DNA of 64,000 nucleotides from Typha latifolia (Eukaryota > Streptophyta > Magnoliopsida > Poales > Typhaceae): contig CM034113.1 in the NCBI GenBank assembly GCA_019914945.1, forward strand, positions 4,692,850-4,756,849. Reading direction: 5' to 3'. Below the pieces are notes generated by a model. It searched no databases, was not told the DNA's origin, and worked only from the letters and a program-made list of their open reading frames with translations. Below, piece after piece: positions 10,933 through 21,563 of the stretch (within the stretch, counting starts at the first letter, position 1; every line of letters starts with the position of its first letter). The position numbers were made by a program, and so were the translations under genes.

Positions 10933-12500
10933 CTATAACAATCTCAAAATATCTGGGTCAGATGTACATGCATACCTTAGCTCGTCAAGGAAGGGGAAGG
11001 TAGGAGAAGAATAGGTTGCAAGCTCGGTAGTATCGGGTTGGCGTGATAGTGCATCCGCCGCTCTATTTTTTGTTCCCTTCTTGTATTGGATTTCATATTC
11101 ATACCCCAATAATTTTATGACCCATCTCTGTTGTGCCGGAGTGTGTATGCGCTGTCTCATAAAGTATGAAAGGCTCTTTTGATTGGTTCGGATAATAAAT
11201 CGCCTACCGATCAAATAAGGCCTCCACTTTGTCACCGCATTTAGAATTGCCAACATCTCTCTCTCATAAGTCAATAATTGCTGAGATTTTTGTGACAAAG
11301 CCTTACTAAGAATGGCAATGGGACGTCCTTCTTGCATTATTACAGCTCTTATGCCAACACCCGACACATCACATTCCACAATAAACTCTTTGGTGAAGTC
11401 CGGTAGCGCTAGAACATGTGCCGTCGTCATTGCTGTTTTTAGTTTTTCAAAGGCTGTAGTGGCTTCATTCGTCCATCTAAAAGAGTCATTCTTCAACAAT
11501 GAAGTGAGAGGAGCAACGATCTTGCAATACCCAGCGATGATGTGGCGATAATATCTGGTCAACCCCAAAAGTCCTCGCAATCCGGTGGTAGTAGTAGGAA
11601 TAGGCCGAGTGGTCATGCATGTAACCTTTTGAGGATCCGCCGCTACACTATCCGCTGAAAAGATGTGGCCTAAATACTCCACTTGTGGTACTCCCCATAG
11701 GCACTTCGACTTCTTGATCTTCAATTGATTTTGCTTCAACTAATATAGCACATCCTCCAAATGCCGTCAATGCTCCAATTCAGTCCTACTGTATACCAAA
11801 ATATCATCAAAAAATACCAAGACATATCTTCGCAAGAGAGGCTAAAATATATCATTCATGAGGCCTTGAACGGTAGCTGGAGCATTAGTGAGACCAAAAT
11901 GCATTACCCGGAACTCGTAATGCTCATTCGGAGTTCGAAATGCAGTTTTGTGCACATCCACAGGGTGAACTCTAATTTGATGATACCCAACCCTCAAGTC
12001 AAGCTTGCTGAATATGTTCACCCCTACAAGCTCGTCCAGCAGCTCCTCTATAACCGGAATTGGATACTGGTCCTTGACAGTAATAACATTTAGTGCCTGA
12101 TAGTCGACACAAAAATATCATGTCCCGTCTTTTTTCGCACTAATAGCACGGGGGATGAGTATGAGCTATAACTTAGTTGTATGAGGCCTTACTCCAATAT
12201 CTCGACTACCATCTTTGAGATAACTTTTTTTGTACATGTGGATATTGATATGGCCTCACGTTCGCCGGTGCAACCCCGGGTACAATCTCTATGCGATGGT
12301 CCACCGCCCTACCTGCTGGCAACTCCTATGGCTCCTCAAATAGTCTAGAAAAATTATCTAATAAATTAGACAATTCAATAGTAGTACCTGAACTCATTTG
12401 AGGCTCATCTCCTGCTGGTCATAACTAAAGAACATAGGCCAAATCATACGCACAAGGCAGCCCCACCATAGGTTGCATCACAGGAATCGGCGAAGACTGA
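10933..12500 (-). pseudogene. Reverse transcriptase and RNase H remnant (Ty3/gypsy)
   Basis: The minus strand shows [41 protein letters not shown] and FFDDILVYS (polymerase Asp pair) near 12,120-11,790, then KKSKCLWGVPQVEYLGHI. RNase H follows in the frame 11,739-10,933, with FIVECDVSGVGIRAVI, YEREMLAI and TNQKSL, ending KKGTKNRAADALSRQ. A stop after MNDIF and another just before 11,739 break the frame. The RT-RNase H order, with the FFDD motif and the ADALSR end, is characteristic of Ty3/gypsy. Confidence 0.92.
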
Positions 12501-12583
12501 ACGCTATCAAACTGCACATCTTTGTTTTCTTATTTAAATTTCATTCATATGCTCCGGAAATCAAATATGACGGGTCCGAAACT

Positions 12584-12898
12584 CTATAACCATTGAGTGC
12601 CTAGGACAATGTTTGCTCCTTGCAGTGCCAACAGATACAAGTCCACAATGATGACGTGTCCTTGCATCCATATACCGACCCGGCGACACAATTTCTCCGC
12701 CTTTAGCTTCGTGCCGTCTCCAATAGCAACGTCAAATCCTGTGGTCGGTTCGGCATCCAAACCCAATCTCCTCACTAACTTCTCATCTAGAAAGTTGTGT
12801 GTACTCCCCGAATCGATGAGGATGTGCACACAATGCTTTCTAACGAGTCTGTCTACCCGTAACATCATCGGCGCAGAAGTACCCGAATATGCATGCAT
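12584..12898 (-). pseudogene. Retropepsin-like protease remnant
   Basis: Aspartic protease of the Ty3 polyprotein. The frame on the minus strand includes VHILIDSGSTHNFLDEKLVR with an intact Asp-Ser-Gly active-site triad, then GANIVLGTQWL, the conserved C-terminal block. Stops separate it from gag upstream and RT downstream, so it is not expressed as part of a full polyprotein. Confidence 0.85.
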
Positions 12899-12999
12899 CG
12901 ATATTTCAGTTTAGATATCTTCCTCCGCACCCTCCTCAATAGCCTCCTCATGGACCTCCTCTGGACACTCACTATCATCAACAACCTCATCATCCTCCT

Positions 13000-14231
13000 C
13001 AAGACTGTCGATGAGCTAGTAATCTAGTGCTCGCAACCGCTGTTTTTGAAATCGCAAAATTTCTAGCCGGTGTTCTAAATGAAAATTGCCCATCTCGGTT
13101 GCCCCAATTGGTTTTCGCTGCCATCTTTAGAGCCTTATGCTTTTGTTCCATCCTCATAGCCTTCTCAAAGGCCTCCTCAAGAGTAGTAGGACAAAGAGCA
13201 CGAATATCCACTTGCATCACCTCTTGCACACTTGAAATAAATGTGCTCATCAATGTCGGTCCGGGACAAGGTGGCTCACAACGACTACTAACTCTTTCAA
13301 ATTCTGCTTAGTACTCGATTACAATTGTCCTCTAAACCATCTTGGTTAATGTGGCAGTAAAATCTTCATATGCCGCTGTCCCAAATCTATGTGTAATCCT
13401 CCTACAACAATTAGCCCATCTGGTAAATCCTCCTTCACGAATAACCAATCTGTACGAATGCAATGCCGTTCCTTGGAGGTGAAAGCTTACCATCTGGACT
13501 TTTATGTCCTCCGCTGTCCCTTGACAATCAAAGTATTATTCAACTTGAAACACCCAATCCATTAGATCACCGCCTTAGAATTTTAGAAAGTCCAAGCGTG
13601 CGATTCTCCCCCGAATAGCATTGTCGGGTTCACGAAAGATCCTTGGTTCAAGTCTGAACCTTTGTGCATGTTGATCACCTTCTCTAAATTCTTGAGTACG
13701 TCCATCACCATCTCCAAAGGGATCAACCTCTTCCTCAAAGTGTTAATCCTCCTCATCAACAAAGTGCACCGGTGTCGCACGCCTCTCATGTTTCACCACC
13801 GTCAGTCTTGTGTTTTATAACGGAGATAGGGGATGATGTGTAGGCATAGGTAAGAGGGGATCATTGACGCTCACATGATGCACCTGGACATGTGGGATAT
13901 CGGTTCGATGAGGACCCACCGCTGGTCCTTTTTGAGGTACCGATCTTTGTCGAGGAGATGACAAAGCTGATCGATTCATGACATATTCCTTTAAAGCATT
14001 ATGATCATTCTACATTGCGTCAACTATGTGCAACAATGTTTGGAACATGCCCTTAAGTTCATTTGACTCTAAGCTCATATTCACACCCATGGACGTTGGT
14101 TGACTCGGTCCTGCCATGGTCACTCCAAAGGAATCGGCCTCACAGTTAGGGTCATCATAGATTGAATCCTCCCTTGTCAGTGTGCTCTCTATAGGTCTCC
14201 TTGTTGATGTTATCTTCCTTGTTTCAACCAT
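13000..14231 (-). pseudogene. Gag remnant without zinc knuckle
   Basis: Starts MVETRKITSTRRPIESTLT just after the primer binding site. Conserved gag pieces follow in broken frames, including RLEPRIFREPDNAIR, DWVFQVE, YFDCQG and the FISSV, LCPTTLEEAFEKAMRMEQKH stretch near 13,230-13,130. Compared with the second copy (18,926-19,729) a stretch of roughly 120 bases that encodes the CCHC knuckle is missing near 13,018. Several in-frame stops are present. Confidence 0.85.
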
Positions 14232-14254
14232 TAATGAAGGTCTGACGTTCGCCT

Positions 14255-14266
14255 ACTCTGATATCA
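14255..14266 (-). other. Primer binding site (initiator Met tRNA type)
   Basis: The minus strand reads TGATATCAGAGT three bases after the LTR end TATCA; the canonical form is TGGTATCAGAGC. Two differences from the canonical sequence indicate decay. The second copy has TGGTATCATAGC at 20,637-20,626. Confidence 0.8.
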
Positions 14267-14269
14267 AAT

Positions 14270-15077
14270 TGATAGGTTCTTGTACCAAAAGGTTGGCTAT
14301 GGAACAATTTTTTAAGATCTGAATTTATTGTAGGAAGCAGTCCGCGCAACCGTAGGAAAATATTCCGCAAATATTCTCCTATAGTCCGAAAATTACGAAA
14401 CCAAATGAGTTAGATTCGTAACTTTCTAATCTTTATTTAGCCCTTCACAGATTTGAATTACAACTAGAATAAAATAACGTGGGTGATGGTGGTGGTGACG
14501 GGTGGAGTGGATGTTAGGGTTATGGATGGGTATGGAGATGAAGGTGGATGGTGGATGTGATTAAGGAATATAGATGAAGGGAACAAAGTGGTCGAGATCC
14601 CAAAGAAGAGGGGTGGCTCGACAATCGAGGGAGATTAGAAGTTAGGAGAAACCTTGCCAACGGTAGAGGTGGAAGGATGGTGAAGAGGGAGGAGGGAGAG
14701 AGTCTAGAGAGAAGATAGGAGGCAAGAAATCAATAATCCAATAGCATAATGAAGTTGGCTGCCATCCACATATTTATAGAGGCTAGCCAACAAGTCCTAA
14801 AATAATAAGTAACCCTAATTCTAGAGGATTCCCGCCGATTGCATTCAAACACGCCCGATTGCGTTTGAACGCACAAGAGTTGTTCTCTGTATGTGCGAAC
14901 GCGATGCAGGCGTTCAAAAACGCATTACACATTCTCTGTATTTGCGAACCTAATGTAAGCATTTGCAAGGGCATTCGAATGCAACCCTTCCTGCATTCGA
15001 ACGCGACCTACAAGAATTTTATTTTAATAAAAATAAACAACTAATGCAATAAGAAAAGATCCTAACTAAGTGTATTA
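14270..15077 (-). repeat. 5' LTR of the Ty3 element
   Basis: 808 bases. On the minus strand it runs from TAATACACTTAG (intact form TGATACAC) at 15,077 to CCTATCA at 14,270. TTCGAA palindromes and variants at 15,005-14,840 precede a TATA box at 14,778-14,771. The gag start lies about 40 bases beyond the LTR. Confidence 0.92.
14771..14778 (-). promoter_or_regulatory. TATA box of the 5' LTR
   Basis: TATAAATA on the minus strand in GCCTCTATAAATATGTGG. The same octamer and context occur at 9,605-9,598, 18,336-18,329 (CCTTTATAAATATGTAG) and plus-strand 21,381-21,388. It is followed by a CT-rich presumed transcript start region. Confidence 0.75.
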
Positions 15078-15082
15078 AGGTG

Positions 15083-15437
15083 GCGGTGATAGCTGCAAGC
15101 CAACGTCTAAGAGTGAGAGAGAGAGAGAAAGAGAGTTTTTTGAGAGAGAGGAGAGTGAGAGAAGGAGATCGAAAGAGAGAGAGAGAGGAGAGAAGAAAAA
15201 GAGAGGCGGTGTTGGGGGGAGGGTCTACAACGGTGATGGCAGTTGCGGGCCCCGCCGCGCCTAACTAGCTTGGTCGGGTTGGTCGGCCCTGGGCTCGGTG
15301 AGCATGGAACACCCAAAGCTTGCCATGACAAATACGAAGACTTCTCACCTACTGGGCTTAGCTTGGGCCCGAGGCCGACCACAATGTGGCCGGTCACATC
15401 GTGCCCAAAATATTTTTTTAGGGCTAGGTTGTTATAA
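15083..15437 (-). repeat. Older LTR fragment, part 2
   Basis: Read on the minus strand it begins TATAACAACCTAGCCC (a decayed TGTAACAACC start) at 15,437, passes GGGCACGATGTGACCGGCC, and ends in a long CT microsatellite-like tract before the AGGTG duplication; it continues at 5,957. A related start in plus orientation lies at 16,414 (TGTAACAACCTTAAAAAATT followed by GGGCACAAGATGGC). Confidence 0.6.
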
Positions 15438-16110
15438 TAACTCTTTTAGATATCACATATGATGCATGCTAACCATGATCGTGTTATGAAGTCAAATATA
15501 ATCACATATGATGCATAATAACTATTCAATAATTATATATATATATATCAGATGATATTGAAATCATATACATTTGTTAATATCTTAATCATCAATGTCA
15601 TCTCAAATAATATCATCACACTAGACCACTATGCATAGTAAACATCTAGTATCTAATCTCGTAATCTAACCTAAAGGCTCAGAGCAAACCCTACTAACCA
15701 TTAAGGGAATCTCAATTAGAATCATACCCTGCCAATAGTTAAGGGTATCAACATCACCCAGACCCGAGTACCCAACTAGCTAATAAAAATCTCATAGGGA
15801 TAATTCGCCACACATGTCCTAGTGAACGACATGCATTTCAATGTCTACTAGACATAGAGACTACTGATCTCGGATTACGGTCACAAGATCGAGAATATAT
15901 CAAGCGATCAATCAACTCTAAGGACGCCTTAACTATTACGCCCACTCGAGTATCCTCATACTTTCTACCAACTATCATATCCATAAGAACTCATGCATTT
16001 CCTTTTAAATGATATATCATATGCATTTGTCAAGTTCTATACCAAGTCATGTAATTCACAAATTTAGGTAATAAGGAAGTCAAAAGGAATATGATGCAAT
16101 GCAGCCTCTA

Positions 16111-16159
<49 letters not shown>

Positions 16160-17837
16160 TGCATACTCATGTGTCTATCACATATATACTCATGCTAGAG
16201 ATCATTTCGATATAAAAACTTTTTAATATAGTCATCTTCAATCATCTCAAAATATCATTAGTATATTTATATCCGAGATCAATATAATCAAATGAATGAT
16301 GAAATATGCTTAATTATTATCATCTATATATAAGATAATATAATCATGTCGGAGATCAAAACAGAATGCATACATAATATGGGAAAGCTCTCTAACAGGT
16401 AAGACTACTTGTAACAACCTTAAAAAATTATGGGCACAAGATGGCTGACCATAGTCTGGCCGACCTCATATTGTAACAACCTAGCCTAAAAAAATAATAA
16501 ATAAATAAATCATTAGTATATTTTTCTTCTTTCTTTTTTTTCTTTCTTTTTCTATTAATTAAGTGTATTATGTTAGCTAATGCAATTAGTTTAATTAGGC
16601 AATTAATTATATTGATATGTATTTTAAATAGCTAATTCAACACCCCTCGAGATCTGAAGTTTGGACTATGGAGTAGGGGAGGTAGGAGAGTTGGGGTGAT
16701 GAATGCATTTGAGCTCTTTATATATGAAATAGGGAAGATAGGAGAGCTCTTTATATATGTGTGATCGGCGCAGCAGTCGCAACCCTGCCGACATCGCCAT
16801 TATGCAGTTGCAAGCCGTCGTCGACCATCGTCGTCCTGGCCGTCTGCAATGGTGAAGGGGAGAATCGGTGATGGTGAGGGGGAGGAAGATGATTGAGGGT
16901 TTTTTATATTAATATTATAAGGAAAATAAAGTTATATTCATATATATCTTTTTATCTTAATTTAATTATAGTCATGATATTTATAAATATACCTAATATT
17001 CATTATATATATATATAAGTAATTATATTGGTTTATTTATACTATTTTGTATATAATGAGATAATAGGCTTATTTATTTATTTGTTTATTTCTTATATTA
17101 TATAATTAAGTAAAGACTATGTAGTTTCTAATTAGTTAAGAAATAGTAAGAATCATAAATTAGTTGTAATTATATTTTTGTCTATACTTTTATTTTTATT
17201 TATAATTAGATAAAGTTAGCCTTTTATTTTATAATTACATAGTTAGACTATTTTTATAAATAAAAGAGTAACCCTTTTAATCTTATTCCATCACTAGCAA
17301 TTTAATAATAATAGTATATTTATAAAATTAAAAGTTTATCTATGATATAAATCTAACTAGCTAAAGAAGATAAGTAGTAACTTTAAACCCTAATAAACCA
17401 TCACCTTTTACACGAATGAATTCTAATCGGATAAACGACTAAATTCATGTTACCTAAACATATTTAGATCCCAAACTTCTTATTTGGGACCCTGTGGACC
17501 CGGTTAGCAATGAGTTGACGTTTAATTCATAGATGGTGGTAGTCTTATCCCTTAGACGTCTTTCTCAAATTATGATATATTATTTAATTATGTTTATGCA
17601 TATGTTGACCTCCAACATAATTATATAATATTATTAAGAAATAATTTTAGTCGAGCATATTTTATTATTCATTTGATTAGACTGATCTTAGATATGAGTA
17701 TGCTAGTGATATATAGAGAAGATTAGAGATAACTATACTATTATGACTTTTGTAAAGATGATTCCTAGCATGAGTATACATTTGATAGACTAGCATGAGT
17801 ATGCATGTAAAATATGTATGATTCGAGAATGCATCAC
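15438..17837. repeat. Retroelement-derived noncoding sequence
   Basis: 15,440-15,800, reverse complemented, aligns by eye with 21,820-22,150 (shared GGGTATGATTAT, GCATAGTGGT, ATCATCTGATATA), so both are diverged copies of one retroelement internal region in opposite orientations. Two LTR-like starts TGTAACAACC lie at 16,414 and 16,474. 16,900-17,700 is very AT-rich with no gene. Confidence 0.5.
16114..16155. repeat. (TA)n microsatellite
   Basis: About 21 uninterrupted TA repeats. Shorter TA runs occur at 15,535-15,550, 44,337-44,395, 44,587-44,602, 47,219-47,238 and 58,905-58,920. Confidence 0.95.
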
Positions 17838-18714
17838 TGATAAGTTACGAAATAATTCCTTAAAATCTGAATTTATTGCAAGAAGCAGTCCGCACAATCA
17901 TAGGAAAATATTTGTCAAATATACTATAGTAGTCAGAAAATTACGAAACTAATTGGGTTAGATCCGTAACTTCCTGATTTACAATTTTGTATTTACGCCC
18001 TTTGTAGATTTGAATTGTAGCAGGGACGAAAATATCGTGAGTGATGGTGGTGGTGATGGGTGGAGTGGATGTTAGGGTTATGGATGGGTATGGAGATGAA
18101 GGTAGATTGTGGATGTGGTTAAAGGATGTAGACAAAGGGAACGAAGTGGTCAAGATCCCAAAGAAGATGGGTGGCTCGATAGTCGAGGGAGATTAGAAGT
18201 TAGGAGAAACCTTGCCAACGATAAAAGTGGAAGGATGATGATGAAGGAGGAAGGAGAGAGAGTTTAGAGAAGATAGGAGGCAAGAAATCAATAATTCAAT
18301 AGCATAATGAAGTTGACTGTCATCTACATATTTATAAAGGCTAGCCAACAACTCCTAAAACAATATGTAACCGTAATTCTAGAGGATTCTCGCCGATCGC
18401 GTTCAAACACGCCCGAACGCGTTCGAACACGCCCGAACGCGTTCGAACACACCCGAATGCGTTCGAACACGCCCGAACACGTTCGAATGCACCAAAAGCT
18501 CCATCTCTGTATGTGCGAACGCAATGCACGCGTTCGAACACGAGCATTCAAACTCGCCCGACCGCGTTCGAACGCACAATATGTGTTCTCTGCATTTGCG
18601 AACCTTATGCATACGTTCGCAAGGGCGTTCGAATGCGACCCCTCCTGCGTTCGAATGTGACCTACAGGAATTTTATTTTAGTAAAAATAAATAACTAATG
18701 CAATAAGAAAAGAT
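17838..18714 (-). repeat. 3' LTR of the second copy
   Basis: Starts TGATAAGTTACG on the plus strand and ends within AAGAAAAGATT, about 17 bases short of a full LTR. Contains TATAAATA at 18,336-18,329 and a long TTCGAA array at 18,390-18,660. Confidence 0.9.
18399..18498 (-). repeat. 20-bp tandem array with TTCGAA cores
   Basis: About five copies of a 20-base unit close to ACGCGTTCGAACACGCCCGA, lying about 65 bases upstream of the minus-strand TATA box. The corresponding part of the other LTRs has only about two units, so the array expanded in this copy. Confidence 0.85.
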
Positions 18715-18925
18715 TCGTCGCTCTCCTCGGTGGAACATGTGGATACCGATATGGCCTCACATTTGTTGGTGCAGCCCCGGGTACAATCTCTATGTGATAG
18801 TCCGTCGCTCTCCTCAATGGCAACTCTTATGGCTCCTCAAATAGTCCAGAAAAGTTATCTAATAAATTAGACAATTCAATGGTAGTGCCTGAACTCGTTT
18901 GAGGCTCATCTCATGCTGGTCCTAA

Positions 18926-19729
18926 CTAAAGAAGATAGGCCCAATCATACGCACAAGGTAGCCCCATCATAGGCTGCATTGTAGGAATCGGCGAAGACCG
19001 AACGTCATCAAGTCGCATATCTTTGTTTCCTTGTTTAAATTTCATCCACATGCTCCGGAAATCAAATGTGACGAATCCTAAACTCTGTAACCACTGAGCA
19101 CCAAGGACAATGTTCGCTCCTCGCAGTGCCAACGGATCCATAATGATGTCGTGTCCTTGTACCCGTATACTGACCCGGTGACACAAGCTCTCTGTCTTAA
19201 GCTTTGTGCCGTCTCCAATAGCAACGTCAAATCTCGTAGTCGGTTCGGCATCCAAACCAAATCTCCTCACTAATCCCTCGTCTAGAAAGTTGTGTGTACT
19301 CCCCAAATCAATGGGGATGTGCACATAATGCTTTATAACGAGTCTGTCTACCCATAACGTCCTCGGCACGAAAGTACCTAAATATGCATGCATCGATATT
19401 TCAGCTTGGATATCTTCCTCCACGTCCTCCTCAACGACCTCCTCATGGACCTCCTTTGGACACTCTCCATCATCAACAACCACATCGTCCTCCATAAGAC
19501 CATCTACAAGCATCACACTCCTGATCGATTTAGAACACCGATGACCGGGGGTGAAACGCTCATCACATCGAAAGCAAAAGTCATTCGCTCTTCGTTCCTC
19601 CACCTGGGCAGGTGTGAGAGTTCGAACAGGGGGTCTTGTGCCTCCTCTAACATTGGAAGGTCTTAAAGGTGGTCGTGGTCTAGTACTCGCTACCGCTATT
19701 TTTGAAACCGCAGAATTTTTAGCCGGCAT
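18926..19729 (-). pseudogene. Gag zinc knuckle plus protease remnant, second copy
   Basis: A continuous 267-codon frame. It contains a CCHC-type knuckle (CFRCDERFTPGHRC), an acidic linker (EVVEEDVEEDIQAEIS), and a retropepsin-like domain with HIPIDLGSTHNFLDEGLV and GANIVLGAQWL. The active-site triad reads Asp-Leu-Gly instead of Asp-Ser-Gly, so protease activity is doubtful. The frame starts without a gag N-terminus in phase. Confidence 0.85.
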
Positions 19730-19739
19730 GCTAGGTGCA

Positions 19740-20603
19740 AACCGCCCATCTCGGTTCCATCCTCACGGCCTTCTCAAAGGCCTCCTACAAAAATTAGCCC
19801 ATCCGGTAAATCCATTACCATGAATAATCGATCTATACCAATGCAAAGTCATTCCTTGGAGGTGAAAGCTTGCCATATGGACCTTTGCATCTTCAGTTGT
19901 ACCTTGACAATCAAAATATTGTTCAACTTGAAACACCCAATCCGTTGGATCACTGCCTTGGAATTTTGGAAAGTCCAAGCGTGCGGTTCTCCACCGAATA
20001 GCGTTGTCGGGTTCGCGAAAAATCCTTGGTTCAAGTCTAAACATTTGTGCATGTTGATCACCTTCTCTAAATCCTCAAGCACGTCCATCTCAATCTCCAT
20101 AGGGATCAACCTCATCCTCAAAATGCCAATCCTCCTTATCGACGAAGCACACCAGTGCCGCACACCTCTTAGGTTCCACCACCGCCGGTCTTGGATTTTG
20201 TAATGGAGGAGGGGGATGATGCGTAGGCATAGGTAAGAGGGGATCATTGACACTCATATGACGCCCCTAGACCTGTGGGGTATTAGTTCGATGAGGTCTC
20301 ACCGTTGGTCCTTCTTAAAACTCCGATCGTCATCGAGGAGATGACGAACCCAATTGGTTCACAACATATTCCTTGAATTCATTGTGATCCTTTTGCATTG
20401 TGTCAACTCTATGCAACAATATTTAGAACATGCCCTTAAGTTTATCCATATTTGCACCCATAGACGTTGGTTGACTCGGTCCTACCATTGTTGCTCCAAA
20501 GGAATCAGCCTCACGGTTAAAGTCATCGTGGATTGAGTCTTCCCTTGTCGGTGTGCTCTCCATAGGTCTCCTTATTGATGTCATCTTTCTTGTTTCAACC
20601 ATT
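19740..20603 (-). pseudogene. Gag N-terminal remnant, second copy
   Basis: The minus strand shows RLEPRIFREPDNAIRWRTAR, DWVFQVEQYFDCQG and LQGMTLHWYRSIIHGNGFTGW, matching gag at 13,440-13,660. The region between the LHWYR block and the knuckle is shortened, and the N-terminal part near 20,250-20,600 is broken by frameshifts. Confidence 0.8.
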
Positions 20604-20625
20604 AATGAAGGTCTGAGGTTCGCCT

Positions 20626-20637
20626 GCTATGATACCA
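20626..20637 (-). other. Primer binding site, second copy
   Basis: TGGTATCATAGC on the minus strand, one base different from the canonical initiator-Met form, two bases beyond the LTR end TTATCA. Confidence 0.8.
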
Positions 20638-20639
20638 AA

Positions 20640-21023
20640 TGATAAGTTATGGAACAATTCCTTAAAATCTGAATTTATTGTAGGAAACAGTCTGCGCAAC
20701 CGTGGAAAAATATTCGTCAAATATTCTCCAGTAGTCAAAAATTTACAAAACCAATTGGGTTAGATCCGTAACTCTCTGATCTACAATTTCGTATTTATGT
20801 CCTTCACTGATTCAAAGTGTAGCAAGGATGAAAATATGGAATAATGTGGGTGATGGTGGTGGTGATGGGTGGAGTGGATGTTAGGGTTATGCATGAGTAT
20901 GAAGATGAATGTGGATTGTGGATGTGGTTAAAGAATGTAGACGAAGGGAACAAAGTGGTCGAGATCCCAAATAAGAGGGGTGGCTCGATAGTCGAGGGAG
21001 ATTAGAAGTTAGGAGAAACCTTG
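20640..21023 (-). repeat. 5' LTR of the second copy, truncated
   Basis: Matches 14,270-14,655 and 17,838-18,215. It stops at AGAAACCTTG, exactly where the plus-strand LTR start TGATACACTTAG appears. The TATA box and palindrome array of this LTR are missing. Confidence 0.88.
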
Positions 21024-21563
21024 TGATACACTTAGTTAGGATCTTTTCTTATTGCATTAGGTGTTTATTTTTATTAAAATAGAATTCCTGTAGGTCGCGT
21101 TCGAACGCAGGTGGAGTCACGTTCAAATGCTTGTGAACCCTTGTGAACACCTTGTGAACGCTTGTGAACGCCTTTGAACGCTTGTGAACGTATTGTGAAT
21201 GTTCGTGTTTGTGAACGCCTTGTGAACGCGTTTGTGAACGCCCGCGTTCGAACGACTTGTGAACGCCTGTGTCGCGTTCGCAAATCCAGAGAAGGGGCTT
21301 TTTGAGTGCGTTCGAACGCGATCGATGGGAATCTCTAGAATTAGGATTTCATATTGTTTTAGGACTTGTTGGCTAGCCTCTATAAATATGTGGATGGCAA
21401 CCAACTTCAAAGGAATTAGATTCTTGATTTCTTGCCTTCTATCTTCTCTCTAGACTCCTCCCTCCTCCCTCTTCACCATCATTCCACCTCTACCGTTGGC
21501 AAGATTTCTCCTCGCTTCTAATTTCACTCGTTTGTCAAATCACCCATCTTCTTTGGGATCTCG
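21024..21563 (+). repeat. Inverted LTR of the same family, truncated
   Basis: TGATACACTTAGTTAGGATC start in plus orientation, a GTGAAC/TTCGAA array at 21,095-21,325, TATAAATA at 21,381-21,388, then the leader through TTCTTTGGGATCTCGA at about 21,563, where homology ends. No internal region of the family follows. Confidence 0.88.
21131..21265 (+). repeat. Phased GTGAAC half-site array in LTR U3
   Basis: GTGAAC or close variants start at 21133, 21143, 21154, 21164, 21174, 21184 and 21195, then 21211, 21222, 21234, 21246 (as GTTCGAAC) and 21259. The first seven are spaced 10-11 bases, about one helical turn. The array ends about 115 bases before the TATA box. Confidence 0.85.

Larger units (their letters stand above)
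5963..15077 (-). mobile_element. Ty3/gypsy chromovirus-type LTR retrotransposon, defective, with a nested insertion
   Basis: On the minus strand the order is 5' LTR (15,077-14,270), primer binding site, gag, protease, reverse transcriptase, RNase H, integrase, a degenerate chromodomain, polypurine tract and 3' LTR (9,924-5,963, split by another element). LTRs begin TGATAC and end in TATCA or a close variant, flanked by AGGTG on both sides. Removing the nested insertion leaves about 6 kb. All coding regions carry stops and frameshifts; gag lacks its zinc knuckle and integrase lacks the block with the first catalytic Asp. The protease-RT-RNase H-integrase order and the chromodomain-like end place it in the chromovirus branch of Ty3/gypsy. 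It could move only with proteins supplied by another copy. Confidence 0.92.
17838..21023 (-). mobile_element. Second, deleted copy of the Ty3/gypsy family
   Basis: Minus orientation. The 3' LTR is 17,838-18,714, the internal region 18,715-20,639 and the 5' LTR remnant 20,640-21,023. It lacks most of RT, all of RNase H and integrase, and the last bases of the 3' LTR with the polypurine tract: LTR sequence jumps straight to a region equivalent to 12,220. The 5' LTR is cut at 21,023, where an inverted LTR begins. ATCAC precedes 17,838 but the matching duplication on the right is lost. Confidence 0.88.

Noticed and set aside
11312..11551. Plus-strand frame in the Ty3 pol region, also 11,761-12,093 and 12,597-12,914
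   Set aside because: Antisense shadows of the RT, RNase H and protease frames.
14840..15005. TTCGAA arrays as classical heat-shock elements
   Set aside because: Heat-shock elements need GAA and TTC blocks alternating with two-base gaps; here TTC and GAA abut and the outer gap is four bases.
15107..15268. Arg/Glu-rich frame over the GAGA repeat
   Set aside because: Low-complexity (GA)n translated; no gene evidence.
18390..18660. Regular palindromic repeats that look like a CRISPR array
   Set aside because: The units are contiguous or irregular with no unique spacers of constant length, lie inside an LTR, and the DNA is a plant's.
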